DNA from: Agrobacterium cucumeris
Lineage (GTDB): Bacteria; Pseudomonadota; Alphaproteobacteria; Rhizobiales; Rhizobiaceae
Reading direction: 5' to 3'
Length of the DNA: 64,000 nt
Assembly (NCBI RefSeq): GCF_030036535.1
Contig: NZ_CP080388.1
Span: forward strand, 1,054,001-1,118,000
Part shown: positions 17,551 to 26,015 of the stretch, piece by piece
Numbering within the stretch: position 1 is the first letter of the stretch
Layout: each line of letters begins with the position of its first letter
Made by a program: the position numbers and the translations under genes
Notes under the pieces: generated by a model
Told to the model about the DNA's origin: nothing
Databases searched by the model: none
What the model saw: only the letters and a program-made list of their open reading frames with translations

Positions 17551-18339
17551 ATGAAGATCATTCGTTTCGCACTGATTGCCTCCTCTGCTTCCATCGCAGT
17601 GGCATCAACCGCATTCGCTGCCCCCGTCCTCGGCCTGAGCGGCGACAGGACGCTCGTCATCTTTGATACGGAGAAACCGGCGGTGACGAAAAAGATGGAC
17701 GTGACTGGCGTCGACAAGCTTGTCGGCATCGACTTCCGCCCCGGCAACAAGACGGTGATCGGCGTCACCCCGGATCATCGCATCGTCTCGATCAATCTCG
17801 AAACGGGCGCCGCCACCGACGTCGCCAGAATGGACAAGATGCTGACCATGACGCAAGCCCCTGTCGTGGTCGACTTCAACCCGATGGCCGATCGGCTGCG
17901 CTTCATGACCGGAACGACCAACCATCGCGTCCACCCGGATACTGGCGCTGTGACGGTTGACGGTGTGCTCGCCTTCGAGGAGGGCGACATGCACAAGGGC
18001 GAGACCCCGAACATCGTCGCTGCTGCCTATACCAACTCCGTCGGCAAGCCTGAAAAGACCGCCATGTATAATATCGATGCCACGATCGGCGCGCTGATCC
18101 AGCAGACCAAGCCGAATGACGGCACGCTGAAAGCAATCGGCAAGCTCGGCCTTAAAGACAAGCCTGCGGCCTATGCCTTTGATATTCAGGGTATGGCGGA
18201 CGGCAAGAACGTGGCCTATCTCGCCGCATCCAAGACGCTCTACACGGTCAACCTCGAAACTGGAGCGGCAACCGAAGTCGGCCCGATCACAGGGCTCGAC
18301 AACGAAGTGCGCGACATCGCCGTTCTGCCGAACATGTAA
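17551..18339 (+). CDS. Secreted DUF4394-domain protein
   Basis: This is a 262-residue exported protein with a signal peptide (MKIIRFALIASSASIAV..., cleavage near AFA-AP). The body is a DUF4394 domain with repeated beta-strand units such as IVSINLETGAATDV and LYTVNLETGAATEV, which suggests a propeller-like fold. The ATG at 17551 has GGGAGAAAGAC upstream. The function of DUF4394 is unknown. It is divergent from the ECF sigma/anti-sigma pair, a common arrangement for an envelope protein controlled by that sigma factor. A strong terminator follows at 18369. Confidence 0.88.
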   Translation: MKIIRFALIASSASIAVASTAFAAPVLGLSGDRTLVIFDTEKPAVTKKMDVTGVDKLVGIDFRPGNKTVIGVTPDHRIVSINLETGAATDVARMDKMLTMTQAPVVVDFNPMADRLRFMTGTTNHRVHPDTGAVTVDGVLAFEEGDMHKGETPNIVAAAYTNSVGKPEKTAMYNIDATIGALIQQTKPNDGTLKAIGKLGLKDKPAAYAFDIQGMADGKNVAYLAASKTLYTVNLETGAATEVGPITGLDNEVRDIAVLPNM

Positions 18340-18368
18340 TTCGGCAGACGTTTAACGATGAAAACTGA

Positions 18369-18401
18369 AAAGGCCGGCGACCTCAAATGTCGCCGGCCTT
18401 T
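18369..18401. terminator. Strong bidirectional-type terminator hairpin
   Basis: AAAGGCCGGCGAC (18369-18381) and GTCGCCGGCCTTT (18389-18401) form a perfect 13-bp stem with loop CTCAAAT. The A-rich left flank and T-ended right arm allow termination in both directions. It serves the DUF4394 gene on the plus strand and the fasciclin remnant on the minus strand. Confidence 0.85.
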
Positions 18402-18423
18402 CTGATGACGGAATGGTCCCGGA

Positions 18424-18597
18424 CTACATCTTGCGCAGAAAACTTTGTCGATGACATGGATGACGCCGTTGGATTGTTTAATGTCGGCGATCGCCGTGTG
18501 CGCAACACCACCCATCTCGTTGGTGAGCGTGATCGTGCCCATGCATTCCCTGGCCTTCAGGATGCATCCGCCGACGATGAAACTTTGCGAATTTCGT
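18424..18597 (-). pseudogene. Fasciclin-domain protein remnant (C-terminal end only)
   Basis: Read on the minus strand, this gives MGTITLTNEMGGVAHT then IADIKQSNGVIHVIDKV, the unmistakable last conserved box of a fasciclin (FAS1) domain. One base is missing after DKV (near 18440). Restoring it gives LLRKM and a stop at 18424-18426, a normal fasciclin ending. The rest of the domain and the signal peptide are absent, and the DoxX gene begins where they should be. FAS1 genes are often linked to ECF sigma/anti-sigma pairs, so this was probably part of such a locus before a rearrangement. Confidence 0.7.
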
Positions 18598-18612
18598 CAG
18601 ACGATATCAAGG

Positions 18613-19029
18613 CTATTTTTCGCCACGCCCGAATGGCCAGACGACGATGTTTCCCGCGAAGAGCGCCAACCACACCAAGTAAGGCTGCAAAGGCAACCGG
18701 ATGAGATGGTAGGACCATTGCCATGGCGAAACAGTCGCTGCACCAAGGCTGTCGATGGCACGCTTGATATTGGCCGGGAAGACGCAGATTGCATAGAGCG
18801 CCAGGCCAATGCCGGCAGCTTTCCGCAGCCTTGGCACCAGAATTCCGACCGCACCGGCAATCTCGCACAGACCAGTCAGGAAAATAGCGGCCTCCGGCTC
18901 AGGAACCCAGGCAGGCGTGATACCGAGGAAGGGTTTGGGCAGGACGATATGAAGAATGCCCGCGAGACCATAGAAGCTGGATAATCCCCACTGGCACCGC
19001 CGCTGCCAGACATCAATCCTTGCCGTCAC
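18613..19029 (-). CDS. DoxX-family membrane protein
   Basis: This is a 138-residue inner-membrane protein with four hydrophobic segments. The DoxX-like pattern is visible in FYGLAGILHIVLPKPFLGI, then FLTGLCEIAGAVGILVP and LALYAICVFPANIKRA. Its start overlaps the end of the upstream alpha/beta-hydrolase gene by 17 bp, so the two form an operon. DoxX-like proteins are poorly understood membrane components linked to redox or quinone chemistry. Confidence 0.85.
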   Translation of the reverse strand: MTARIDVWQRRCQWGLSSFYGLAGILHIVLPKPFLGITPAWVPEPEAAIFLTGLCEIAGAVGILVPRLRKAAGIGLALYAICVFPANIKRAIDSLGAATVSPWQWSYHLIRLPLQPYLVWLALFAGNIVVWPFGRGEK

Positions 19030-20020
19030 GTGCTATCCTCTGCTCGACATCCCTTTTTATGGCATTGAGGTTCGACTTGCGGCCCGCAACCGTCTCGATC
19101 GCTGCGATTGCCAGATCACTCGCGACGAAATCCGACTTGTGCCCGAGATTGTGCACGACGATCAGACGAGCACCACGAATATCGCGGGCGAGATGAAGGG
19201 AGTGGACCTCAGGGGAGACGATATTATCAGTATCGCCAGTAATGATGACTGTCGGCACTTTGATTTTGCGGTAATTCACGGAAGCCGCTCTGGCCCAGTC
19301 GCTCAAAGCCGCAACCTCTCTCGCATTGTGCCGAAATGCGAGCGGCCGCAGTGCTTGCAGGGCACGTGTCTTGTCGATGTAGCCGGCAGGAACCGGGTTC
19401 GGGGCAAAAACGCCTTTCGTGGCACGATCAATCGCCATAAGCCCGACAGCTGGCACGATAAGGGTGCTGAATAAAGTGCCTGTGACCGGGGCGCTGGCAG
19501 CGTCGTAGTACCAGGCGATCCCACCATTCCATGAGTAGACCGCCGGAGACAGGAAGACGAGGCCCGAGACCATGTCAGGATGGCGCACGGCGAAGGACGC
19601 GGCAATTGCTCCCCCGAAGGAATGACCGACAATAATAGCGCGGTTGATACCGCGCTTCTGCATGAGGACGGCAATGGAGTCGGCTTGACCGTCGGGCAAA
19701 ATGTTCTGCTCACCACCGACGTCGGAATTACCGTGACCCGGGCGATCGAGGAACAAAAGCTTGGCCCGCTCCTGCAGCTTTGTCCGAAACGAGAAAATCG
19801 GATCGTAAAGGCTGGCGCTGGCACCATGAATGAAAACGATTGGTGGCAAGTCTGGATTCCGACCAGGCTCAAGCAGGACACTATTAAGTTTGAACCCACC
19901 GACATCGATACGGACTGGCTGATCGTCCCGCTTTGGCGCAGCAACCGCTTTAGAAACAATCAACGCGAAGCAGCCCATCATCAGAAGCGCAGCGATCAGG
20001 CAAAGAGTTCGATCCGGCAT
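19013..20020 (-). CDS. Alpha/beta-fold hydrolase
   Basis: This 335-residue hydrolase has an N-terminal hydrophobic segment (about residues 5-28) that acts as a signal peptide or anchor. Catalytic elements are the oxyanion region FIHGAS, nucleophile elbow GHSFGG (Ser near 135), acid in GDTDN and histidine in NLGHKSD. The middle LFLDRPGHGNSD is typical of epoxide-hydrolase or esterase relatives. It is followed by the DoxX gene with an overlap. The substrate is unknown. An anti-sigma gene fragment lies just upstream, so its original regulator may have been lost. Confidence 0.88.
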   Translation of the reverse strand: MPDRTLCLIAALLMMGCFALIVSKAVAAPKRDDQPVRIDVGGFKLNSVLLEPGRNPDLPPIVFIHGASASLYDPIFSFRTKLQERAKLLFLDRPGHGNSDVGGEQNILPDGQADSIAVLMQKRGINRAIIVGHSFGGAIAASFAVRHPDMVSGLVFLSPAVYSWNGGIAWYYDAASAPVTGTLFSTLIVPAVGLMAIDRATKGVFAPNPVPAGYIDKTRALQALRPLAFRHNAREVAALSDWARAASVNYRKIKVPTVIITGDTDNIVSPEVHSLHLARDIRGARLIVVHNLGHKSDFVASDLAIAAIETVAGRKSNLNAIKRDVEQRIARDGKD

Positions 20021-20023
20021 ATC

Positions 20024-20179
20024 CTAGAGCTGCCTCGCGGTTCCACTGGCAAAGATCGGACCTGTCGGAAGGCCAGTCGACAACCCTCCGAACGGCTCAA
20101 GGCTGACGGCAAGCGCCGCACCCACGCTAATGGTCTGGCGCAGGTCAGCTGGAATGAGCAGCTCACCCTCTGCATCCGC
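20024..20179 (-). pseudogene. Remnant of a second anti-sigma factor (RskA C-terminus)
   Basis: On the minus strand this 156-bp stretch encodes ADAEGELLIPADLRQTISVG then VSLEPFGGLSTGLPTGPIF and ends ASGTARQL-stop. The PTGPI...SG ending is the hallmark C-terminus of RskA-like anti-sigma factors; the intact gene at 16101 ends GGSPTGRPTGPILAKG. A stop codon directly precedes the fragment and the remainder of the gene is absent. It ends just before the alpha/beta-hydrolase start, in the same direction. Confidence 0.72.
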
Positions 20180-20726
20180 CTACTCCACCTCAGAATTAAC
20201 AGACTGAAACTTTTATCGGAGTTCCAGTCCGGGGCAAGGGGTGTACGGCTGTGTCACCATTTCTATTCGGCTCTCGGGATATGGAGGCACCGTTTCAAAA
20301 GCGGGCGTTCCCCGATTGGATTGCGGCCCGCAAGCTGTGGGCAAGACGACGCAGCTCTCAGGGTTGGGCTCTTGAAGGAATTCAGACCCGCGACCCGTCG
20401 TGGCCAAATTTCCTTTTTTCGAGATATTTTAGAGTAGATGAAATTTGCCCCGCCAGCATAGTTGATTTGAAACCGAGACCGGACTGACCCTTGCCAAAGT
20501 CCAAGCTGAGGTAGCAGCCTTTTCGACAGGACTAAGAAGAGGCAGTTCCCGATCTCATTCGTGTCATTCACAGCTGGATCGTGACATTAAGAAGTAACAA
20601 TGAGCGCAGAAAAAACGGATCGCCGGCTTTGCGACGGTTGCGACGGAACGCTCCCTGAACCCTAGGACGACCTTTGCGATTTCAGTTGCCACAGCTTTCC
20701 ATGGAATGATGGAAATGACCCTGCTG
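20180..20726. other. Gene-free stretch, nothing recognised
   Basis: About 545 bp between the anti-sigma fragment and the TetR gene. Short frames exist on both strands but none has a plausible start, family motif or ribosome-binding site. It may hold further decayed sequence from the rearrangement that left the anti-sigma fragment. Confidence 0.5.
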
Positions 20727-21371
20727 TTAGCCGTCTGCCGATATTCCTCTGTAGAGCCAGTTCCAGGTCCTGTCGAAATACAGGTCGACAGACTGTCTTG
20801 TATCAAATTCGGCGCTGCCCATCATCGCGGATGAGGTGGGCATTGCAACAAGACAGTGAATGAGATGGCTGGCGATCAGGCTCACATCCCCGGTCGCAAC
20901 CACGCCCGCATCCTGCGCTGTCTGCACGGCATCGACGAGCCGGTTCATGATCGGATCGGGCTGCGGCGGGATCGGTCTTTTCTTTTCGAACACGACCGCT
21001 TCACTGAAGGTTATACGCTTCAGCGCAATGAGGTCCGGCTCCATGTTGATATGCAGCAATTCGCGCATCAGGGCCCGCAGGCGTTGAAGAGCGTTGCCCT
21101 GTGCCATCGGCAAGTCTCTCAGCCGTGCCACCGCTCGGGCGTGAGCATGTTCCACCACGGCTTCGAACAGGGCGACTTTCGAGGGAAAGCGGCGATAAAC
21201 AGTATCCTTGCCTGCCCCGCACTGCGAAGCGACCTGTTCCATTGAAGTGCCGGCAAAGCCGCGCGTCGCAAAAAGCGTGGTCGCAGCGTCGATTATCCGC
21301 TCGGCCGCGGCGTTCTGTTCCGCCTTCAAGGGCCGACCTACCCGCGCTGTGGCGTTTGTTTTTTCCGACAC
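20727..21371 (-). CDS. TetR-family transcriptional regulator
   Basis: This is a 214-residue repressor. The N-terminal helix-turn-helix is clear (ATRGFAGTSMEQVASQ, then GAGKDTVYRRFPSKVALF), and a variable ligand-binding helical domain follows. It is divergent from the TonB-dependent receptor gene across a 163-bp region that contains an inverted repeat, so it probably represses the receptor operon as well as itself. TetR control of a siderophore receptor is less usual than Fur/RirA/Irr control in this group. Confidence 0.9.
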   Translation of the reverse strand: MSEKTNATARVGRPLKAEQNAAAERIIDAATTLFATRGFAGTSMEQVASQCGAGKDTVYRRFPSKVALFEAVVEHAHARAVARLRDLPMAQGNALQRLRALMRELLHINMEPDLIALKRITFSEAVVFEKKRPIPPQPDPIMNRLVDAVQTAQDAGVVATGDVSLIASHLIHCLVAMPTSSAMMGSAEFDTRQSVDLYFDRTWNWLYRGISADG

Positions 21372-21460
21372 CAGATTTCCTCCGCACTTGCCCGTGCCCG
21401 GCCTGTTTGAAGACGTCGAACAGGATTGCCAACATAAAAGTTGACCAACGCCTTCATATT

Positions 21461-21482
21461 AACTGGACAGGACGGTCCCGTT
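21461..21482. promoter_or_regulatory. Candidate TetR operator (8-6-8 inverted repeat)
   Basis: AACTGGAC (21461-21468) and GTCCCGTT (21475-21482) are inverted repeats with 7 of 8 matches around a 6-bp centre. It sits midway between the divergent TetR and TonB-receptor genes. The link to this TetR is inferred from position and symmetry. Confidence 0.4.
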
Positions 21483-21534
21483 TGATTTATGCACTCTAGC
21501 AGATTTCCCAAGCTTCGACCATGGGGGCGAATTC

Positions 21535-23682
21535 GTGAAGCAAGGTCTTTCCTTTAAAAACATTCTGACAGCCACAACCTTTCTGGTGGCGACCCATGCC
21601 CTGGCGCAGGAGCAGGGCACACAGTTGGAAACAATCGTCGTGCAGGGCAATGGTGGGGCAGCCGGGACCTCCGCTGCGATTGTCGCCAAGTCCACTCGGT
21701 CGGCAACCAAGACCGGAACACCTTTAGCCGAAACGCCGCAATCCGTTACCGTGATAACGCGCAAGCAGATCGACGACCAGAACCCGCAGACGGTCGGTGA
21801 AGCGCTGCGTTATACAGCCGGTGTGTTGTCTGATCGGGACTCGAATTCGCGTTACGATTCCGTGTTTCTTCGCGGCTTCGGCGCATTTGGCACGGCGACC
21901 AATTATGTGAATTATCTGGATGGTTTGAAACTTCAACGTGGTCAGGCCTTTGCAACACCCTCCATTGATCCTTTTCTCCTTGAGCGCATCGACGTCCTGA
22001 AGGGGCCGGCAGCACTTCTTTATGGCCAGGTGAGCCCCGGCGGCCTTGTCAATCAGGTCAGCCGCAAGCCATCGAGCGTGCCGTCAAACGAGGCAAGACT
22101 TGAAGTCGGGACCGATGGAAGGGTGCAAAGCGGTCTTTATTCCACCGGCCCCATCGCCACGGATGGAACATGGCAATATGGTATCGGCATTGTTGGCCGT
22201 TCCTCCGGCACACGCTATGACGATGTGGATGAAAAGCGTCTCGGCATTGCGCCATCCCTCAAGTGGCAGCCGGACGAGGATACCTCGCTCGTTGTTTCCG
22301 GTTATTATCAGCGCGATCCGGAAGGCGGCTATTTCAACTCGCTTTATCCGAAGTTTCTGGCGCCCGCAGGTTATGCCGGTTTCCTCAGTCGGGACCTCAA
22401 TGTCGGGGATCCCAACTACGACGCGTTCAGGCGCACCCAGTATGGTGCCGGTTACGAGTTCGAGCACAGGTTCGATGACCAGGTGACCATCCGCTCCAAC
22501 TTCCGATATTCCGGCGTGGATACCGATATGCGTTCGCTCCAGATGAACGGGCCAATGTCCGCGACGGGTATTATTCCCCGCTGGGCTGTCCATTCCATCG
22601 AGGACGCCGAAGGCTTTTCCTTCGACAACCAGGCTGAATTCAAGTTCGAAACCGGCGCCATCGGTCATACGCTTCTTGCCGGCCTCGACATTCAGCGCTC
22701 AAGCAGCAGCTGGGAATATCTGCTGGGTGGCGCGACGCCGCTTGATGTGGCCAATCCCGTCTACGGCCGACCGGTCGGCCCGTTCATGACGGCGGTCGAC
22801 AATGATCAGTCGCTTCGCCAGACAGGCATCTATCTCCAGGATCAGATCGAGATCGGCGGGCTGCGCGGTGTTTTCGGGGTGCGGCACGACTGGGCCCGTC
22901 AGGACACTGACAATCTCCTTGCCGGAACATCGTTGAAACGATCTGACAGCGCAACAAGCTATCGCGCCGGCCTGCTTTACCTTTTCGATAACGGCATTGC
23001 GCCTTATGTCAGTTATTCCACCTCGTTCGAACCTTCCACCAGCGTTGGTGCCAATGGCAGTCCGTTCAAGCCGACGGAAGCGCAGCAATATGAGGTGGGC
23101 GTCAAATACCAGCCCTCGGGGCTGGACGCCATGTTCACGCTCTCCACTTTCGATATTCGCCAGCAGAATGTGGTCTATTACAACGCCTCATCAGGCTTCA
23201 ATGAACAACAGGGCGAGATCCACTCCCGCGGGCTGGAGTTCGAGGCGAGGGGGAACCTCACCAGCAATCTCGAACTTATCGCTGCGGTTTCCCTGCTCGA
23301 CACGGAAGTTTCCGAATCCGGTATCACATCGATCATAGGCAACCGCCCGCAGGCCGTGCCGCGCTACTATGGTTCGCTCTGGGCGAACTACACCGTCGAT
23401 TCCGGTGCGCTGGAGGGCTTAAGCGTCGGCGGCGGGATGCGTTTCGTCGGCTCCAGCTATAGTAACGACACCAATACGGTGAAAGCCGATGGCTATACCC
23501 TGCTTGACGCCGCACTTCGTTATGATTTTGGAGCAACGAACCCGAAACTCAAGGGGCTGCAGGCGACACTGAACGTCACCAACCTGCTCGACAAGGACTA
23601 TTACTCCTCCTGCAGTTCCGAATATTATTGCCAATACGGCAACGGCCGCACGGTGCTCGCCGGCCTCAGATACAAATGGTGA
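21535..23682 (+). CDS. TonB-dependent siderophore receptor
   Basis: This is a 715-residue outer-membrane receptor. It has a signal peptide (cleavage near ALA-QE), a TonB-box-like LETIVVQGN, and a plug domain starting ETPQSVTVITRKQIDDQ. A 22-strand barrel follows, ending in an aromatic residue (LAGLRYKW). FhuA/FpvA-like motifs such as VSPGGLVNQVSRKPS are present. There is no N-terminal signalling (STN) domain. The start is the GTG at 21535, the first codon giving a complete signal peptide. It imports a ferric siderophore using TonB energy. The binding-protein gene follows after 7 bp. Confidence 0.93.
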   Translation: MKQGLSFKNILTATTFLVATHALAQEQGTQLETIVVQGNGGAAGTSAAIVAKSTRSATKTGTPLAETPQSVTVITRKQIDDQNPQTVGEALRYTAGVLSDRDSNSRYDSVFLRGFGAFGTATNYVNYLDGLKLQRGQAFATPSIDPFLLERIDVLKGPAALLYGQVSPGGLVNQVSRKPSSVPSNEARLEVGTDGRVQSGLYSTGPIATDGTWQYGIGIVGRSSGTRYDDVDEKRLGIAPSLKWQPDEDTSLVVSGYYQRDPEGGYFNSLYPKFLAPAGYAGFLSRDLNVGDPNYDAFRRTQYGAGYEFEHRFDDQVTIRSNFRYSGVDTDMRSLQMNGPMSATGIIPRWAVHSIEDAEGFSFDNQAEFKFETGAIGHTLLAGLDIQRSSSSWEYLLGGATPLDVANPVYGRPVGPFMTAVDNDQSLRQTGIYLQDQIEIGGLRGVFGVRHDWARQDTDNLLAGTSLKRSDSATSYRAGLLYLFDNGIAPYVSYSTSFEPSTSVGANGSPFKPTEAQQYEVGVKYQPSGLDAMFTLSTFDIRQQNVVYYNASSGFNEQQGEIHSRGLEFEARGNLTSNLELIAAVSLLDTEVSESGITSIIGNRPQAVPRYYGSLWANYTVDSGALEGLSVGGGMRFVGSSYSNDTNTVKADGYTLLDAALRYDFGATNPKLKGLQATLNVTNLLDKDYYSSCSSEYYCQYGNGRTVLAGLRYKW

Positions 23683-23689
23683 TGTCGCC

Positions 23690-24814
23690 GTGATCATAAC
23701 GAGACGAGGCTTTTGCATCTCCTTTGCGGCAGCTGGCATCCTTTCCGGCATTCAGCCCGCTGGAGCCGAGCAACCGGTTACCGTGAGGGATATGGCGGGG
23801 CGCGAGGTGCACCTCCCTGCCCTTCCGAAAAGGATCGTTTTGCTGGAGGCGCATGACCTGCTGACGATGTCGCTCCTGCATCGCGATCCTGCGTCGCTGG
23901 TCGTGGGCTGGGCCGCCGTCGATCGGCTCGACAGCGGTGAATTGCAGACGATCCTGCTGAACGGCCATTCCGTCAGCACGGTCGGGACGCTGAGCCCGGA
24001 CACGCTTTCCCTTGAAGGGCTGATCGCCCTGTCTCCCGACCTGATCGTGACCACGGCCTTCATGACGCCGCAGGGTGATGAGAATTCCCTGCTGCAGAGG
24101 CTGAAGGAGATCGGCATTCCCGTGGTCTTCAGCGACGCCTTTTCAAACGCGGCGGATGAGGCGAGGGCAAGCGGCCCGGTTGATGCGATGAAAGCATCTA
24201 TGCGCATGTGGGGAACACTTCTGGGTGCTTCAGGCAAAGCAGAGGCCTATATCACCTTTGTCGAGCGGGAACTGGCGGGCATTGCAACGTGCGTTTCAGG
24301 TGCGAAGCCCGTCACGACCTATCTGGAGGTCCAGTCGACGCTCGACGACTGCTGCTGGGCGGCGGGCAGAAAGAACTGGGGCGAATTGCTGGCGCTGGCC
24401 GGTGGTCAGCCGCTTCCGGGCGTGGTCGCGCCGTGGTTTGAGAAGCTGTCGCTCGAATATCTTCTTGCCACACCGCATGAGGTCTACATCGCCTCCGGCG
24501 GTGGCTGGGCCTCGGGTGGCCGTCCGTCCATCGGCCCTGGAATCGACGCCGAACAGGGTCGACAGGGATTGCAGCACCTGATCGAGGGCCGCCCGAGTTT
24601 CGAACATCTGCCGAGCGTTCGTTCAAAGCGTGTTTACGGGATATGGACCGGGTTGATTACCAACTTGCCCCTCAACGTGCTGTTTATCGCCCAGGCAACC
24701 AGATGGCTGCATCCGGATCGATGTGCCGATATCGATCCAACCGCCATTCTCGACACCATCAATCGCGACTTCGCAGCATTTCCCATAAAGGGACCGCTGT
24801 GGGCGGCGATCTGA
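23690..24814 (+). CDS. Iron-siderophore-type ABC binding protein with Tat-like signal
   Basis: This 374-residue protein belongs to the FecB/BtuF (Peripla_BP_2) family. It starts at GTG 23690 with MIITRRGFCISFAAAGIL, a twin-arginine-type leader. The mature domain opens with VTVRDMAGREVHLPALPKRI, the standard first strand of ferric-siderophore binding proteins. It lies 7 bp after the receptor gene and 18 bp before the siderophore-interacting protein. No permease or ATPase gene is adjacent, so it must share another importer or use one encoded elsewhere. Confidence 0.85.
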   Translation: MIITRRGFCISFAAAGILSGIQPAGAEQPVTVRDMAGREVHLPALPKRIVLLEAHDLLTMSLLHRDPASLVVGWAAVDRLDSGELQTILLNGHSVSTVGTLSPDTLSLEGLIALSPDLIVTTAFMTPQGDENSLLQRLKEIGIPVVFSDAFSNAADEARASGPVDAMKASMRMWGTLLGASGKAEAYITFVERELAGIATCVSGAKPVTTYLEVQSTLDDCCWAAGRKNWGELLALAGGQPLPGVVAPWFEKLSLEYLLATPHEVYIASGGGWASGGRPSIGPGIDAEQGRQGLQHLIEGRPSFEHLPSVRSKRVYGIWTGLITNLPLNVLFIAQATRWLHPDRCADIDPTAILDTINRDFAAFPIKGPLWAAI

Positions 24815-24832
24815 GACACGGAGCCACGCCCG

Positions 24833-25954
24833 ATGCCATCGACCAGCAACAACCGATACCGCGCACATGCCGCTGTCCAGTTTGAAAAGATTAACGACTA
24901 TATCGAACCGATTGTTGAATCGATTGCAACGCACGACATGACCGTCAAGAGGGCAGGTGGCATTCATCATATCCATTCGCCATTCGGCGACGCCACATTC
25001 GAGGCGACCGGAAACGGTTTCCGGTTGACGGCGGAAGCTTCCGATCCCGGCGGTCTGAACCGGCTGAAACATGCTCTGGTCGGGCCGATCGGTTTCATCG
25101 CCGCCCGTGAAAATCTCGATATTCAATGGGAAGGCGACCATGCGGACCCTGCCTTACCCGACGATCTGCGCATTTTGCGGGTGCAGACCATTGAGGACCT
25201 GTCGCCCCGCTTTCGCAGGATCGTCTTCAAGGGAGAGAACCTCGAACGTTACGACCGTAAAGACCAGCTCCACTGTCGTCTCATTTTCCAGCCGCGCGAT
25301 ATCGCCGCGCCACGCTGGCCGCTACTTGACCATCGCGGGCATGTCGTCTGGCCGGACAATAATGCTGTTCCGACGCGCGTCTATACGATCCGCTTCATCG
25401 ACACGGCAAGACAAACAATCACAATCGATTTCGCGCTCCATGCTCATCCCGGTCCCGCGACCGTGTGGGCGATGAACGCACAGGCAGGCGATGTCGTCGG
25501 TATTCTGGGGCCTGCGGCGAACGGCCCAGGGCTGGCGGACTTCTACGTTCTCGCCGGCGACGAAACCGCATTGCCCGGCATTGCCAGAATTCTCGAACAT
25601 CTGCCGGCGACGGCAACCGGCCATACCTTCATCGAAGTCGATACGCCCGCCGACGAATTGCCGCTCTGCTCTTCCAGCGATGTCTCAATCCGGTGGTTGT
25701 ATCGCAACGGCAATGCTGCAGGCACAACGACGCTGCTTCAGGACGCAATTGGCTCCATTCGATGGCCGACATGCCGAGAGAGCATCTTCTTCTGGGGTGG
25801 ATGCGAACACAAAGCCTTCAGTGCCATTCATCGTCACCTGAAGAAGGAAGTGGGGCTTCCGCGTCACCGCTTCGTGCTCTATTCGCACTGGCACAGGTGT
25901 CTCAGCGAGGAAGATATCATCGCTGCAGGTGCAGATGCTTATCTACCTCAGTGA
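24833..25954 (+). CDS. Siderophore-interacting protein with N-terminal DUF2218 domain
   Basis: This 373-residue protein is a fusion. Residues about 1-95 resemble DUF2218 (HHIHSPFGDATFEATGNGF), and from about 115 onward there is a ViuB/SIP ferredoxin-reductase-like domain. That domain includes the FAD-binding RVYTIRF, FALHAHPGPATVWAM, GPAANGP and the C-terminal FWGGCEHKAFSAI. SIP proteins reduce ferric siderophores in the cytoplasm to release iron. It is the third gene of the receptor operon and completes a take-up-and-release set that lacks only the inner-membrane importer. Confidence 0.9.
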   Translation: MPSTSNNRYRAHAAVQFEKINDYIEPIVESIATHDMTVKRAGGIHHIHSPFGDATFEATGNGFRLTAEASDPGGLNRLKHALVGPIGFIAARENLDIQWEGDHADPALPDDLRILRVQTIEDLSPRFRRIVFKGENLERYDRKDQLHCRLIFQPRDIAAPRWPLLDHRGHVVWPDNNAVPTRVYTIRFIDTARQTITIDFALHAHPGPATVWAMNAQAGDVVGILGPAANGPGLADFYVLAGDETALPGIARILEHLPATATGHTFIEVDTPADELPLCSSSDVSIRWLYRNGNAAGTTTLLQDAIGSIRWPTCRESIFFWGGCEHKAFSAIHRHLKKEVGLPRHRFVLYSHWHRCLSEEDIIAAGADAYLPQ

Positions 25955-26015
25955 CAGCGAGTGATGGCTGACGGAATAGTGAATAGCCCCGAGTTTCGTA
26001 GACACCCTTGGGTTA

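Noticed and set aside
20251..20487. 78-aa plus-strand frame in the gap before the TetR gene
   Set aside because: No ribosome-binding site, no motif, and the region already shows gene decay.
25955..26015. Continuation of the integrase to the left of the IS
   Set aside because: Joining the frames across the IS after removing the TA duplication gives about 20 residues with no integrase resemblance and then a stop.
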